Notes under the pieces: model-generated | The model's database searches: none | What the model was told of the DNA's origin: nothing | Seen by the model: the letters and a program-made list of their open reading frames with translations, nothing else | Shown here: positions 40,400-48,478 of the stretch, piece by piece | Layout: each line of letters begins with the position of its first letter | How positions within the stretch are numbered: position 1 is the first letter of the stretch | Program-made: the position numbers and the translations under genes | DNA from: Acetobacteraceae bacterium | GTDB taxonomy: Bacteria; Pseudomonadota; Alphaproteobacteria; Acetobacterales; Acetobacteraceae | Direction of reading: 5' to 3' | Assembly: GCA_019750465.1 (NCBI GenBank) | Contig: JAIEOP010000003.1 | Location: 1 to 55,994 of the forward strand | DNA: 55,994 nt

Positions 40400-40770
40400 G
40401 GTTCGGTCCTCGCGGTCTCGGGGTTGTGCCCGGGTCGGCCGTAGAGTTCGCAGAGCACGTCCAGCACGCGCGCCGTGGCATGGTCGGTCAGGCGGTAGAA
40501 CACGGCCTGCGCCGACTTGCGGGTGGCGACGAGGCCGTGCTCGCGCAGGAGCGCGAGGTGCTGCGACAGGGCGGGCTGGGAGATGCCGAGCCCGGCCGCC
40601 AACGGGCCGACCGCGACCTCCCCCTCGGCGACGAGGCGGCAGAGCAGCAGCAGGCGGTTCTCGTTCGCCAGCAGCCGCAGCAGGCGCGCCGCCTCGGCGG
40701 CCTTCGCGGCCAGGGCCGCAAGATCGGGCGGCGCCGTCGCGGGCGCCTCGGCGTTGCAGGGGGGCATCAT
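40393..40770 (-). CDS. ArsR-family repressor, BigR/SqrR-like persulfide sensor
   Basis: A 125-aa winged-helix repressor. LLRLLANENRLLLLCRLVAEGEVAVGPLAAGLGISQPALSQHLALLREHGLVATRKSAQAVFYRL is the full ArsR DNA-binding core. Cys44 (in LLLLC) and Cys107 (in LDVLCELYG) match in position the two cysteines of SqrR and BigR, which form a tetrasulfide bridge with persulfide and release DNA. The canonical metal-site ELCVCD is missing, which supports a redox and not a metal sensor. It is divergent from the persulfide hydrolase gene, with a palindrome between them, and leads an operon with a now truncated rhodanese gene. The sensor role is inferred from the residues and the context. Confidence 0.88.
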   Translation of the reverse strand: MMPPCNAEAPATAPPDLAALAAKAAEAARLLRLLANENRLLLLCRLVAEGEVAVGPLAAGLGISQPALSQHLALLREHGLVATRKSAQAVFYRLTDHATARVLDVLCELYGRPGHNPETARTEPC

Positions 40771-40794
40771 GGCGGTGCGATGTTAGCGGTTTCG

Positions 40795-40828
40795 ATAAGC
40801 TTGAGCTTATTAAGTGGTCGCTTATATG
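40795..40828 (+). promoter_or_regulatory. Palindromic operator and promoter for the persulfide gene set
   Basis: A perfect palindrome ATAAGCT-TG-AGCTTAT (40795-40810) lies between the divergent repressor and hydrolase genes in the only AT-rich patch of the region. A -35-like TTGAGC (40801-40806) and a -10-like TATATG (40823-40828) are 16 bases apart. The operator overlaps the -35, as expected for repression by the BigR/SqrR-like protein. A further GCTTAT lies at 40820-40825. Confidence 0.65.
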
Positions 40829-40865
40829 ACCTTCAAGCCCCAATCCCGAGACACCGGAGGACAGC

Positions 40866-41753
40866 ATGCAGGCCACCCCCGTCATCCGACCCTTCTTCGA
40901 CGAGCCGACCAACACCGTCAGCTACCTGGTCTGGGACCCCGCCACGCGGGACGGCGCGGTGATCGACCCGGTGCTGGACTGGGACCACAAGTCGGGTACC
41001 GCCGACACCGCCTTCGCCGACCGCATCCTCGCCGCGGCGTCGCAGGAGGGGGTGAGCATCCGCTGGGTGCTGGAAACCCACGCTCATGCCGATCACCTCA
41101 CCGCCGCGCCCTACATCAAGGCCCGCACCGGCGCGCCCATCGGCATCGGCGAGCACATCAGGGACGTGCAGCGCATCTTCCGCCCCGTCTTCGACGCGCG
41201 CGACGTGAAGCCGGAGGGCGGCGACTTCGACCGGCTGTTCCGCGACGGCGAGCGCTTCCCCCTCGGCACGCTGGAGGTGGAGGTGATGCACCTGCCCGGC
41301 CATACCCCGGCGGACGTGGCGTACCGCCTGGGTGACGACGTCTTCGTCGGCGACACCATCTTCATGCACGACTACGGCACCGCGCGGGCCGACTTCCCGG
41401 GCGGCGACGCGCATCAACTCTGGCGCTCCATCCAGCGCCTGCTGGCGCTGCCGCCCGCGACGCGGCTCTGGATGTGCCACGACTACAAGGCGCCGGGCCG
41501 CGAGGAGTATGCCTGGCAGAGCACGGTGGCCGCGCAGCGCGCCCACAACCCGCATGTGAAGGAGGGCACGACGGAGGAGGAGTTCGTCGCCTTCCGCACC
41601 GGCCGCGACGCCGGCCTGGCGGCACCGACGCTGCTGCTGCCCTCCATCCAGGTGAACATCCGCGCCGGGCGCTTCCCGGAGGCCGAGGAGAACGGCGTGC
41701 GCTACCTGCGCATCCCGGTGAGGATGAAGGGCGGCGCCGGCGCCGCGGCGTGA
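40866..41753 (+). CDS. Metallo-beta-lactamase-fold hydrolase/persulfide dioxygenase (Blh/ETHE1-like)
   Basis: A 295-aa metallo-beta-lactamase-fold protein. The metal motif is ETHAHADHLTAAPYIK (HxHxDH), followed by LPGHTP (His) and VFVGDTIFMHDYG (Asp), and a later His in CHDYKAPG. The layout and the FDEPTNTVSYLVWDPATRDGAVIDPVLDWD start resemble Blh proteins of the BigR regulon and ETHE1-type persulfide dioxygenases, which oxidise glutathione persulfide to sulfite. The ATG has GGAGG 7 bases upstream. It is divergent from the ArsR/BigR-like gene and followed by trxC after 12 bp, so the two probably share a transcript that is induced by sulfide or persulfide. Confidence 0.9.
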   Translation: MQATPVIRPFFDEPTNTVSYLVWDPATRDGAVIDPVLDWDHKSGTADTAFADRILAAASQEGVSIRWVLETHAHADHLTAAPYIKARTGAPIGIGEHIRDVQRIFRPVFDARDVKPEGGDFDRLFRDGERFPLGTLEVEVMHLPGHTPADVAYRLGDDVFVGDTIFMHDYGTARADFPGGDAHQLWRSIQRLLALPPATRLWMCHDYKAPGREEYAWQSTVAAQRAHNPHVKEGTTEEEFVAFRTGRDAGLAAPTLLLPSIQVNIRAGRFPEAEENGVRYLRIPVRMKGGAGAAA

Positions 41754-41765
41754 GGAGGGACGACC

Positions 41766-42239
41766 ATGACGGAGATGATCCAGCTCGTCTGCCAAGGCTG
41801 CGACGCGATCAACCGGCTCCCGCCGGAACGCCTCGGCGACCGGCCCGTCTGCGGCCGTTGCCGCGCGCAGCTCTTTCCCGGCCAACCGATCGCGCTGGAT
41901 GCGGCGCGCTTCAAGCGGCACCTGCAGCATGACAGCGTGCCGCTGCTGGTGGATTTCTGGGCTTCCTGGTGCGGCCCCTGCCGCGCCATGGCGCCGGAAT
42001 TCGAGGCCGCGGCAAGGCAGCTCGAGCCCCGCATGCGCCTGGCCAAGCTCTCCACCGAGGAGGCACCGGAGGTGGCGCAGCGTCTGCGCATCACCGGCAT
42101 CCCGCTGCTCGGCCTCTTCGCCGACGGGCGGGAGGTGTCGCGCCGCGCCGGGGCGATGCCGGCGAGCCAGATCGTCGCCTGGGCGGAGGGCGCGCTGGAC
42201 GCGCCGGGCGTCACGCCTCCAGCAGCCCGCGCTTCCTGA
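41766..42239 (+). CDS. trxC: Thioredoxin 2 (TrxC) with N-terminal zinc finger
   Basis: A 157-aa thioredoxin of the TrxC class. The N-terminal zinc ribbon is CQGCDAINRLP ... CGRCRAQLFPGQP, two Cys-x-x-Cys pairs, and the redox site is WASWCGPCRAM. The remaining fold is regular (ITGIPLLGLFADGREVSRRAGAMPASQI with the cis-Pro). It reduces disulfides and persulfides, so placement after the persulfide hydrolase gene (12 bp) suits sulfur detoxification. The last 29 bp overlap the end of the oligopeptidase gene on the other strand. GAGGAGGGA precedes the ATG. Confidence 0.93.
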   Translation: MTEMIQLVCQGCDAINRLPPERLGDRPVCGRCRAQLFPGQPIALDAARFKRHLQHDSVPLLVDFWASWCGPCRAMAPEFEAAARQLEPRMRLAKLSTEEAPEVAQRLRITGIPLLGLFADGREVSRRAGAMPASQIVAWAEGALDAPGVTPPAARAS

Positions 42240-44247
42240 GCAGCGGCTCCACCGCGGGCGGGCGGCCGCGGAAGGCGGTGTAGAGCTCCATCGGCTCCCG
42301 CGTGTCGCCTGCCTCGTAGATGGCGCGCAGCCCGGCGGCGAGGTCCGGGTGGAAGGGATCGCCGGCCTCGCGGAAGGCCTCGAAGGCGTCGGCGTCCAGC
42401 ACCTCGGCCCAGAGATAGGCGTAGTAGCCCGCGGCATAGCCGCCGCCGGCGAACAGGTGCTGGAAATGCGCCGGCCGGTGGCGCAGCCCGATCGCCGCCG
42501 GCATGCCGATGCCGGCGAGGAACTCCCGCTCGAAGGCATCGAGGTCGATGGCTTCGGGTGCGGCGTGCCGGTGCAGCGCCATGTCGATCAACGCCGAGGC
42601 GACGAACTCCACCGCGGCGAAGCCGGCGCCCGCGGTGCGCGCGCCGAGCAGCCGCTCCACCACTGCCGCGTCCAGGGTCTCGCCCGTGGCATGGTGCCGG
42701 GCGAAGCGCGCGAGCGTTTCCGGCACGGCCAGCCAGTGCTCGAAGACCTGGCTCGGGAACTCCACGAAGTCGCTCAGCACCGCGGTGCCGCTCTGCGAGG
42801 GGTAGCGCGCCGTGCTGAGCAGCCCATGCAGCGCATGGCCGAATTCGTGGAACAGCGTGCGCGCGTCGTCCCAGGACAGCAGCGCGGGGTCGCCCCTGGC
42901 GATGTTGTTGTTGTTCACCACGATCGGCGTCACCGGCCCGTCCAGCGCCTCCGCCACGCGGAGGCTGCTCATCCAGGCGCCGGAACGCTTGCCGGGCCGG
43001 GCGAAGGCATCCAGCAGGAACAGCCCGCGATGCGCGCCGCTCGCCGCGTCCAGCATCTCGAAGGCGCGCACGTCCGGGTGGTAGAGCGGCAGGCCGTGGC
43101 GCTCCTCGAAGCGCACGCCGAACAGCCGCTCGGCGGTGGCGAATGCGGCGCGCAGCATGGCCTCGAGCGGGAAGAAGGGCTTCAGGCGGCCCTCATCGAG
43201 GTCGTGTCGCGCGCGCCGCGACCGCTCCGCCCAGTAGCGCCAGTCCCAGGCCTCGATCGGGGCGTTCCCGCCGGCGGCGCGGGCCAGCGCCTCCAGCTCG
43301 GCCCCCTCGGCGGCGGCGCGGCGCCTGGCCGGTTCCCAGACGCGCAGCAGCAGGTCGTGCACCGCCTCCGGCGTGCGCGCCATGGTGTCGGCCAGCCGCC
43401 ATTCGGCGAAATCGGCATGGCCGAGCAGCCGCGCCCGCTCGGCCCGCAGCGCCAGGATCTCGCGGATGATCGGCGCATTGTCGCGCGGCCCGGGCGCCGT
43501 GCCACGCGCCACCCAGGCGCGCCAGGCGCGCTCGCGCAGGTCACGCCGCGCGGAGAAGGTCAGGAAGGGATCGATGGAGGAGCGCGCGAGGGTGATGGCG
43601 TAGCCATCCTCCACGCCACGCTCCCGCGCCGCCTGCCGCGCCGCCTCGACGGCGAAGCCCGGCAGCCCTTCGAGGTCCGCATCGGTCAGCACCATCTGCC
43701 AGGAATCCTCGTCGTGCAGCACGTTCTGGCCGAAGGCGGTGTGCAACTCGGCAAGGCGGGTGGAGATCACGGCGAGCCGCTCGCGCCCCGCCGCGTCCAG
43801 CCCGGCGCCGGCGCGCACCACGCCGGCGTGCAACCGGTCCAGAAGCCGCGCCCCGTCCGGCGCCAGCGCCAGGCCCCCGCGCATGGCGCGCAGCGCCGCG
43901 ACCCGGCGGAACACGCCCTGGTCCAGCATGACCTCGGCGCGGTGGCGGGCGAGCAGCGGCGCGATCTCGCGCTCCACACCCAGCAGCGCCGGACTGGATT
44001 GGCTGGAGACGAGATTGAAGAAGCAGGCGGCGATGCGGCGCAGCGGCGCGCCGGCGCGCTCCAGCGCCTCGACCGTATTGGCGAAGCCCGGCGGCGCGGG
44101 ATCGGTGCCGATGGCCGCGATCTCGCCCCGGTGCGCCGCCATGGCCTGCGCGAAGGCTGGGGGGAAATGCGCCGCCTCGATGCGGTCGAAGGGCGGCAGG
44201 CCGAAGGGGGTCGCCGTCCAGGGCGCGAGCAGCGGATTCTCGGTCAT
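42211..44247 (-). CDS. M3-family zinc oligopeptidase (oligopeptidase A/Dcp-like)
   Basis: A 678-aa thimet-oligopeptidase-type enzyme that cleaves short peptides in the cytoplasm. The zinc motif is TLFHEFGHALHGLLS (HExxH, here HEFGH), with downstream Glu ligand in the DFVEFPSQVFEHW segment. VVNNNNIARGDPALLSW and GGGYAAGYYAYLWAEVLDADAFEAF are characteristic of the OpdA/Dcp branch. Length is normal for the group. Its stop overlaps the trxC end by 29 bp. It is divergent from the PEP mutase-like gene with about 70 bp between them, and it has no evident partner. Confidence 0.93.
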   Translation of the reverse strand: MTENPLLAPWTATPFGLPPFDRIEAAHFPPAFAQAMAAHRGEIAAIGTDPAPPGFANTVEALERAGAPLRRIAACFFNLVSSQSSPALLGVEREIAPLLARHRAEVMLDQGVFRRVAALRAMRGGLALAPDGARLLDRLHAGVVRAGAGLDAAGRERLAVISTRLAELHTAFGQNVLHDEDSWQMVLTDADLEGLPGFAVEAARQAARERGVEDGYAITLARSSIDPFLTFSARRDLRERAWRAWVARGTAPGPRDNAPIIREILALRAERARLLGHADFAEWRLADTMARTPEAVHDLLLRVWEPARRRAAAEGAELEALARAAGGNAPIEAWDWRYWAERSRRARHDLDEGRLKPFFPLEAMLRAAFATAERLFGVRFEERHGLPLYHPDVRAFEMLDAASGAHRGLFLLDAFARPGKRSGAWMSSLRVAEALDGPVTPIVVNNNNIARGDPALLSWDDARTLFHEFGHALHGLLSTARYPSQSGTAVLSDFVEFPSQVFEHWLAVPETLARFARHHATGETLDAAVVERLLGARTAGAGFAAVEFVASALIDMALHRHAAPEAIDLDAFEREFLAGIGMPAAIGLRHRPAHFQHLFAGGGYAAGYYAYLWAEVLDADAFEAFREAGDPFHPDLAAGLRAIYEAGDTREPMELYTAFRGRPPAVEPLLRKRGLLEA

Positions 44248-44317
44248 CGGGAGGGATATGGCCCGGCCGCGCCGGCCCGCCTATCGTCCTGCGGCAAGAA
44301 CCCCCGAGGAGATGTCC

Positions 44318-45181
44318 ATGACTCCGCCCGACCGCATGCGCGCCCTGCTGGCGCGGCCGGAATTCATCGCCATGCCGGCGGTCTGGGACGGGCTCTCGGC
44401 CAAGCTGGCGAGCGGCGCGGGCTTCGCCACCGCCTTCCTCTCCGGCTCCTGCGTCGCTGCCTCCCGGCTCGGCGGGCCGGACCTCGACCTGATCTCCTTC
44501 GGCGAGATGTTCGACAGCTTCACCATGGTGCGCCGCGCCGCGCCCGACCTGCTGGTGCTCGCCGACGGCGACCACGGCTACGGCAACCCCATGAACGTGC
44601 AGCGCACGGTGCGCGCCTATGGCCAGGCCGGCGCCGCCGCCATCCTGATCGAGGACAAGATCACGCCGCGCGCGCTCACCGCCGCCGGCAAGCCCTGCAT
44701 CCCGCGCGAGGAGGCGCGCATGAAGATCCGCGCCGCGGTGGAGGCAGCGAAGGACAGCGGCATCCTCATCCTCGCCCGCACCGATTGCCGTCCCACCGCC
44801 GGCATCGACGAGGCGGTGGCGCGCATCGAGATGTACGTGGAGGAGGGCGCCGATATCCTGTTCCTCGACAGCCCGGCGGACGACGCCGAGATCCGCCGCG
44901 CCGTCGCCGCCGCGAAGGGCCGGCCGAGCTTCGCCGTGCTGTCGCCCGGCGGCGGGCGGGCGACGCCGAACCAGGAGCAGGCGGCGGCGCTGGGCTTCAG
45001 GATCGGCACCTTCCCGACCGGCATGATCTCCCCGGCCGCGGCGGGGATGAAGGCCGGGCTGGCGGCGATCCGCGCCGGCGGCTCGGAGGCCGCGGGCGCG
45101 CTGCCGGCGGCGGAGCACCGCGAGATGCTCGGCTACGGCGAGTACGACACGCAGGCGAAGCGGTTCATCGTGCAGGGCTGA
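44318..45181 (+). CDS. Isocitrate lyase/PEP mutase family protein
   Basis: A 287-aa member of the superfamily that forms or breaks C-C or P-C bonds of alpha-keto acids with a magnesium site. ADGDHGYGNPMNVQRTVRAYGQAGAAAILIEDKITPR carries the Asp/Glu ligands, where KxxCGH of true isocitrate or methylisocitrate lyases is replaced (IEDKITPRAL). ILARTDCRPTAGIDEAVARIEMYVEEGADILFLDSP also matches the family. The ATG at 44318 has GAGGAG six bases upstream, while the ATG at 44312 abuts it. A G/C-rich hairpin follows. The reaction is likely a carboxyvinyl-phosphonate-mutase-like or oxaloacetate-like lyase, not precisely known. Confidence 0.88.
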   Translation: MTPPDRMRALLARPEFIAMPAVWDGLSAKLASGAGFATAFLSGSCVAASRLGGPDLDLISFGEMFDSFTMVRRAAPDLLVLADGDHGYGNPMNVQRTVRAYGQAGAAAILIEDKITPRALTAAGKPCIPREEARMKIRAAVEAAKDSGILILARTDCRPTAGIDEAVARIEMYVEEGADILFLDSPADDAEIRRAVAAAKGRPSFAVLSPGGGRATPNQEQAAALGFRIGTFPTGMISPAAAGMKAGLAAIRAGGSEAAGALPAAEHREMLGYGEYDTQAKRFIVQG

Positions 45182-45197
45182 GGCGGCGGGGCCGCGG

Positions 45198-45220
45198 GGC
45201 GGGGCAGGGCTCGCCCCGCC
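45198..45220 (+). terminator. Hairpin downstream of the PEP mutase-like gene
   Basis: GGCGGGGC and GCCCCGCC pair around a 7-nt loop, 17 bp past the stop. There is no T-run. It separates the PEP mutase-like gene from the glpR operon on the same strand. Confidence 0.4.
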
Positions 45221-45251
45221 GACGCGAAAGGCGGCGACCTCCCCCGGTTCC

Positions 45252-45267
45252 TGTGGTAGTTTCCACA
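45252..45267. promoter_or_regulatory. Small palindrome next to the glpR start
   Basis: TGTGG-TAGTTT-CCACA is a perfect 5-bp inverted repeat that ends one base before the glpR ATG, where a ribosome site would normally be. It may be an operator for autoregulation, or mark a leaderless start. Neither is proven. Confidence 0.35.
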
Positions 45268-45268
45268 C

Positions 45269-46072
45269 ATGCCCCGCCGGACCGACGGCGCACCCGCCAA
45301 GGCGCAGCGCCACCGCAGCATCCTCGCCGCGCTCGCGACCGACCCCACGGTGCGGATCTCCGCGCTCGCCGCGGGCTTCGGCGTCTCGGCCGAGACGGTG
45401 CGGCGCGACATCGAGGAGCTGTCCCGCCAGGGCGTGGTGCGGCGGACCTATGGCGGGGCCTCCGTCGTGCATGCCGGGGTGCAGCCGGAACTCTCCTCGC
45501 GCGAGCGCATGGCGGTGGCGGAGCGGGCCCGCATCGGCGCCGCGGCCGCGGCCCTGGTGGAACCCGGGGCGGTGGTGATGCTGGATGCCGGCAGCACCAC
45601 GGCGCATGTGGCCCGCGCCCTGGCGGCGCGCGGCGTGCAGGCCACGGTGCTGACGAACAGCCTCAGCGCCGCGACCGACCTGGCCGCCGCGCCCGGTGGG
45701 ACCATCCGCGTGCTGCTTTGCCCGGGCGAGGTGAGCGCCGGGGAGCGCGGGGTCTATGGCTCGGAGGCCGAGGCCTTCCTGCGCCGCTTCAACGCCGACC
45801 TGGCCGTGATCGGCGCCAGCGGGCTGACCGAGGAGGGCCCCTCCGACGCCGTTTCCCGGGCCGCCTGGGTGAAGCGGGCGATGCTCGACCGCGCCGCGCG
45901 CCGGGTGCTGGTGGTGGATTCCGCGAAATTCGGCCGCGCCCTGCTGGAGCGGGTCTGCCCGCTGGGCTCGGTGACCGACCTGGTGACCGAGGCGCCGCCG
46001 CCGCCCGGCCTTTCCGCGGCGCTGGCGCGTGCCGCCGTTGCGGTAACCCTGGCAACCGGCCTGGCGAAGTAG
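45269..46072 (+). CDS. glpR: DeoR/GlpR-family transcriptional repressor
   Basis: A 267-aa regulator. The HTH is in RHRSILAALATDPTVRISALAAGFGVSAETVRRDIEELSRQGVVRRTYGG, the standard DeoR motif, and the C-terminal sugar-phosphate-binding part includes AGSTTAHVARALAARGVQATVLTNSL and VDSAKFGRALLERVC. The gene begins an operon with a HAD phosphatase and a glycerol-3-phosphate dehydrogenase, so glycerol-3-phosphate is the likely inducer, by analogy with GlpR. There is no clear ribosome site; a palindrome sits at its start. The gene name rests on context. Confidence 0.88.
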   Translation: MPRRTDGAPAKAQRHRSILAALATDPTVRISALAAGFGVSAETVRRDIEELSRQGVVRRTYGGASVVHAGVQPELSSRERMAVAERARIGAAAAALVEPGAVVMLDAGSTTAHVARALAARGVQATVLTNSLSAATDLAAAPGGTIRVLLCPGEVSAGERGVYGSEAEAFLRRFNADLAVIGASGLTEEGPSDAVSRAAWVKRAMLDRAARRVLVVDSAKFGRALLERVCPLGSVTDLVTEAPPPPGLSAALARAAVAVTLATGLAK

Positions 46073-46073
46073 T

Positions 46074-46958
46074 ATGCAGGATTCAACATTTCTTGCCCGA
46101 CCTGCCACAAGAACCGCCATGGATGCCTTGCCCGCCGAAGCCGCCGCCCGGATGCCCGCGCCGCTCGCCGAGGCGCCCCGCGCAGGGCTGGCGGGGCTGC
46201 GCTGGGTGCTGACCGACATCGACGACACCCTGACCACCGGGGGCCGGCTGACTGCCGCGGCCTATGCCGCGCTGGAGCGGCTGGCGGCGGCCGGGTTGCA
46301 CGTCGTGCCCGTCACCGGGCGGCCGGCGGGCTGGTGCGACATGGTGGCGCGCGTCTGGCCCGTCGCCGCCGTGGTGGGCGAGAATGGCGCGCTCTGGTAC
46401 GCCCACGACCACGCCACCCGCCGCATGCGCCGCCACCACGCGCAGGAGGAGGCGCTGCGCCTGGCCAACCGCGCCCGGCTGGAGGCGCTGGCCGCGGCGG
46501 CCCTGCGCGCAGTGCCCGGCGCCCGCATCGCGGCCGACCAGGCCTTCCGGGCCTTCGACATCGCCGTGGACTTCGCCGAGGATGCCGGCCCGCTGCCGAT
46601 CGCCGCGGCGGAGCGCATCGCGGCGGTGTTCCGCGCCGGCGGCGCCGAGGCGAAGGTCAGCTCGATCCACGTGAATGCCTGGATCGGCGACTGGGACAAG
46701 CTCTCCGGCCTGCGCCACCTGTTCGCGGCGCTGTGGCAGCCGCTGGACGCGGTGCTGGACCAGGTCGCCTATCTCGGCGACAGCCCGAACGACGCGCCGC
46801 TGTTCGCGGCCCTGCCGCTCTCCGTCGGCGTCGCCAACATCGCGCCCTTCCTGCCCGGCCTGGCCGCGCCGCCCGCCTTCATCACGCCGGGCGCGGGCGG
46901 TGCCGGCTTCGCTGAATTCGCCAACGCCCTGCTGGCCGCCCGCGCGAGCGCATCCTGA
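46074..46958 (+). CDS. HAD-IIB superfamily phosphatase
   Basis: A 294-aa HAD hydrolase with LTDIDDTLTTGG (motif I, Asp nucleophile), VTGRPAGWCDM (motif II, Thr), a Lys in WDKLSGLRHLF and YLGDSPNDAPLF (motif IV, Asp-Asp). The IIB cap fits the mannosyl-3-phosphoglycerate or sucrose phosphatase group. Located between glpR and glpD, it starts two bases after the glpR stop and overlaps glpD by TGATG, so all three are in one operon. A role in glycerol-phosphate or sugar-phosphate metabolism is likely, but its substrate is unknown. An ATG at 46119 is an alternative start. Confidence 0.85.
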   Translation: MQDSTFLARPATRTAMDALPAEAAARMPAPLAEAPRAGLAGLRWVLTDIDDTLTTGGRLTAAAYAALERLAAAGLHVVPVTGRPAGWCDMVARVWPVAAVVGENGALWYAHDHATRRMRRHHAQEEALRLANRARLEALAAAALRAVPGARIAADQAFRAFDIAVDFAEDAGPLPIAAAERIAAVFRAGGAEAKVSSIHVNAWIGDWDKLSGLRHLFAALWQPLDAVLDQVAYLGDSPNDAPLFAALPLSVGVANIAPFLPGLAAPPAFITPGAGGAGFAEFANALLAARASAS

Positions 46959-48478
46959 TGGCCAGTGACAGCTTCGACCTTCTCGTCATCGGCGGCGGCA
47001 TCAACGGCGCCGGCATCGCGCGCGACGCGCAGGGCCGGGGGCTCTCGACCTGCCTGGTGGAGCGTGCCGATCTTGGCGGCGCCACCTCCTCCGCCTCCTC
47101 CAAGCTGATCCATGGCGGGCTGCGCTACCTGGAGCAGTACGAGTTCCGCCTGGTGCGGGAGGCGCTGGCCGAGCGCGAGGTGCTGCTGCGCATCGCGCCG
47201 CACATCGTCTGGCCCATGCGCTTCGTGCTGCCGCACCGGCCGGAGATGCGGCCGCGCTGGATGATCCGCGCCGGGCTGTTCCTGTACGACCACCTGGCGC
47301 GCCGCGTCAGCCTGCCGGGGGCGGAGGGCGTGGCGCTGGCGGGCCATGCCTATGGCGCGCCGCTGCGGCCGGACATCACCGACGCCTTTGCCTATTCCGA
47401 CTGCTGGGTGGAGGACAGCCGCCTGGTCGTGCTGAATGCGCGCGACGCGGCGGCGCGCGGCGCGGCGGTGCTGGTGCGCACCACCTTCGTGGGGGCCGAG
47501 CGCGATGCCGCGGGCTGGACCTGCCGGCTGCGCGACGAGGCCGGCACGCACCGCGTGGTGCGCGCCCGCGCCCTGGTGAATGCCGCCGGGCCGTGGGTGA
47601 TGCAGGCGCAGGACGCAGCGCATACGCCCCCCCATGGCCGGGTGCGGCTGGTCCGCGGCAGCCACATCGTGCTGCCGGCGCTCTATGCGGGCGAGCAGGC
47701 CTATATCCTGCAGAACGACGACCGCCGCGTGGTCTTCGTCATTCCCTATGAGGGGCGCTTCTCGCTCGTCGGCACCACCGACGTGCCGCATGCGGGCGAC
47801 CCGCGCGAGGCGCGCTGCTCGCCGGAGGAGGCCGAATACCTCTGCGCCGCCGTGGCGCGGCAGTTCCGCGCCGCACCCGCGCCCGCCGACATCGTCTGGA
47901 CCTATTCCGGCGTGCGGCCGCTGCATGATGACGGCGCCGCCTCCGCGTCCGAGGTGACGCGCGACTACGTGCTGCGCGTGGACCGCGGCGCGGGCGAGGA
48001 GGCGCCTCTGCTGACGATCTATGGCGGCAAGATCACCACCTTCCGCCGTCTCGCCGAGGATGCGGTGGGCGAGATCGCCGGGGCGCTCGGCCGGGCGGGG
48101 ACGCCCTGGACGGCGACTTCGGCGCTGCCGGGCGGCGAATTCGGCGGCCTCGATCTGGAAGCCTTCACGGCGGAGGCGGCACGGCGGCATCCATGGATGC
48201 CCGCCGGGATGCTGCGGCGGATGGTGCGCGCCTACGGCTCCGACCTCGACGCGCTGCTGGGCGGCGCGGGATCGCTGGCGGCGATGGGGGAGGCGTTCGG
48301 CGCCGGCTTCACCGAGCGCGAGCTGGCCTGGCTGACCACGCGCGAATGGGCGCGCACCGCCGAGGACGTGCTGTGGCGGCGCAGCAAGCTCGGCCTGCAC
48401 ATGGATGCGGCCGGGCAGGCGCGGCTGGCGGCGCGGCTGGGTGCGCCCGCCGCGCTTACAGGATCGCCACCGGCCTGA
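46958..48478 (+). CDS. glpD: Aerobic glycerol-3-phosphate dehydrogenase
   Basis: A 506-aa FAD enzyme of the inner membrane that oxidises glycerol 3-phosphate to dihydroxyacetone phosphate and passes electrons to ubiquinone. The FAD-binding GGGINGAGIARDAQGRGLSTCLVERADLGGATSSASSKLIHGGLRYLEQYEFRLVREAL is diagnostic, with RPDITDAFAYSDCWVEDSRLVVLNARDA, VNAAGPWV and TIYGGKITTFRRLAEDAV. The final 100 residues are the helical C-terminal domain. Its ATG overlaps the HAD stop, and its last 23 bp overlap the end of the cyclase gene on the other strand. Confidence 0.95.
   Translation: MASDSFDLLVIGGGINGAGIARDAQGRGLSTCLVERADLGGATSSASSKLIHGGLRYLEQYEFRLVREALAEREVLLRIAPHIVWPMRFVLPHRPEMRPRWMIRAGLFLYDHLARRVSLPGAEGVALAGHAYGAPLRPDITDAFAYSDCWVEDSRLVVLNARDAAARGAAVLVRTTFVGAERDAAGWTCRLRDEAGTHRVVRARALVNAAGPWVMQAQDAAHTPPHGRVRLVRGSHIVLPALYAGEQAYILQNDDRRVVFVIPYEGRFSLVGTTDVPHAGDPREARCSPEEAEYLCAAVARQFRAAPAPADIVWTYSGVRPLHDDGAASASEVTRDYVLRVDRGAGEEAPLLTIYGGKITTFRRLAEDAVGEIAGALGRAGTPWTATSALPGGEFGGLDLEAFTAEAARRHPWMPAGMLRRMVRAYGSDLDALLGGAGSLAAMGEAFGAGFTERELAWLTTREWARTAEDVLWRRSKLGLHMDAAGQARLAARLGAPAALTGSPPA

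Noticed and set aside
39917-40915. A single 332-codon gene joining the repressor region, rhodanese and repeat
   Set aside because: The N-terminal 170 codons are in the wrong frame of the ArsR gene, and the last third is the MITE-like repeat. Only the rhodanese fragment is real.
41899-46212. A 1437-codon plus-strand frame
   Set aside because: It crosses trxC, the oligopeptidase gene, the PEP mutase-like gene and glpR in wrong frames; composition is Arg/Ala/Gly-rich and shows no domain.
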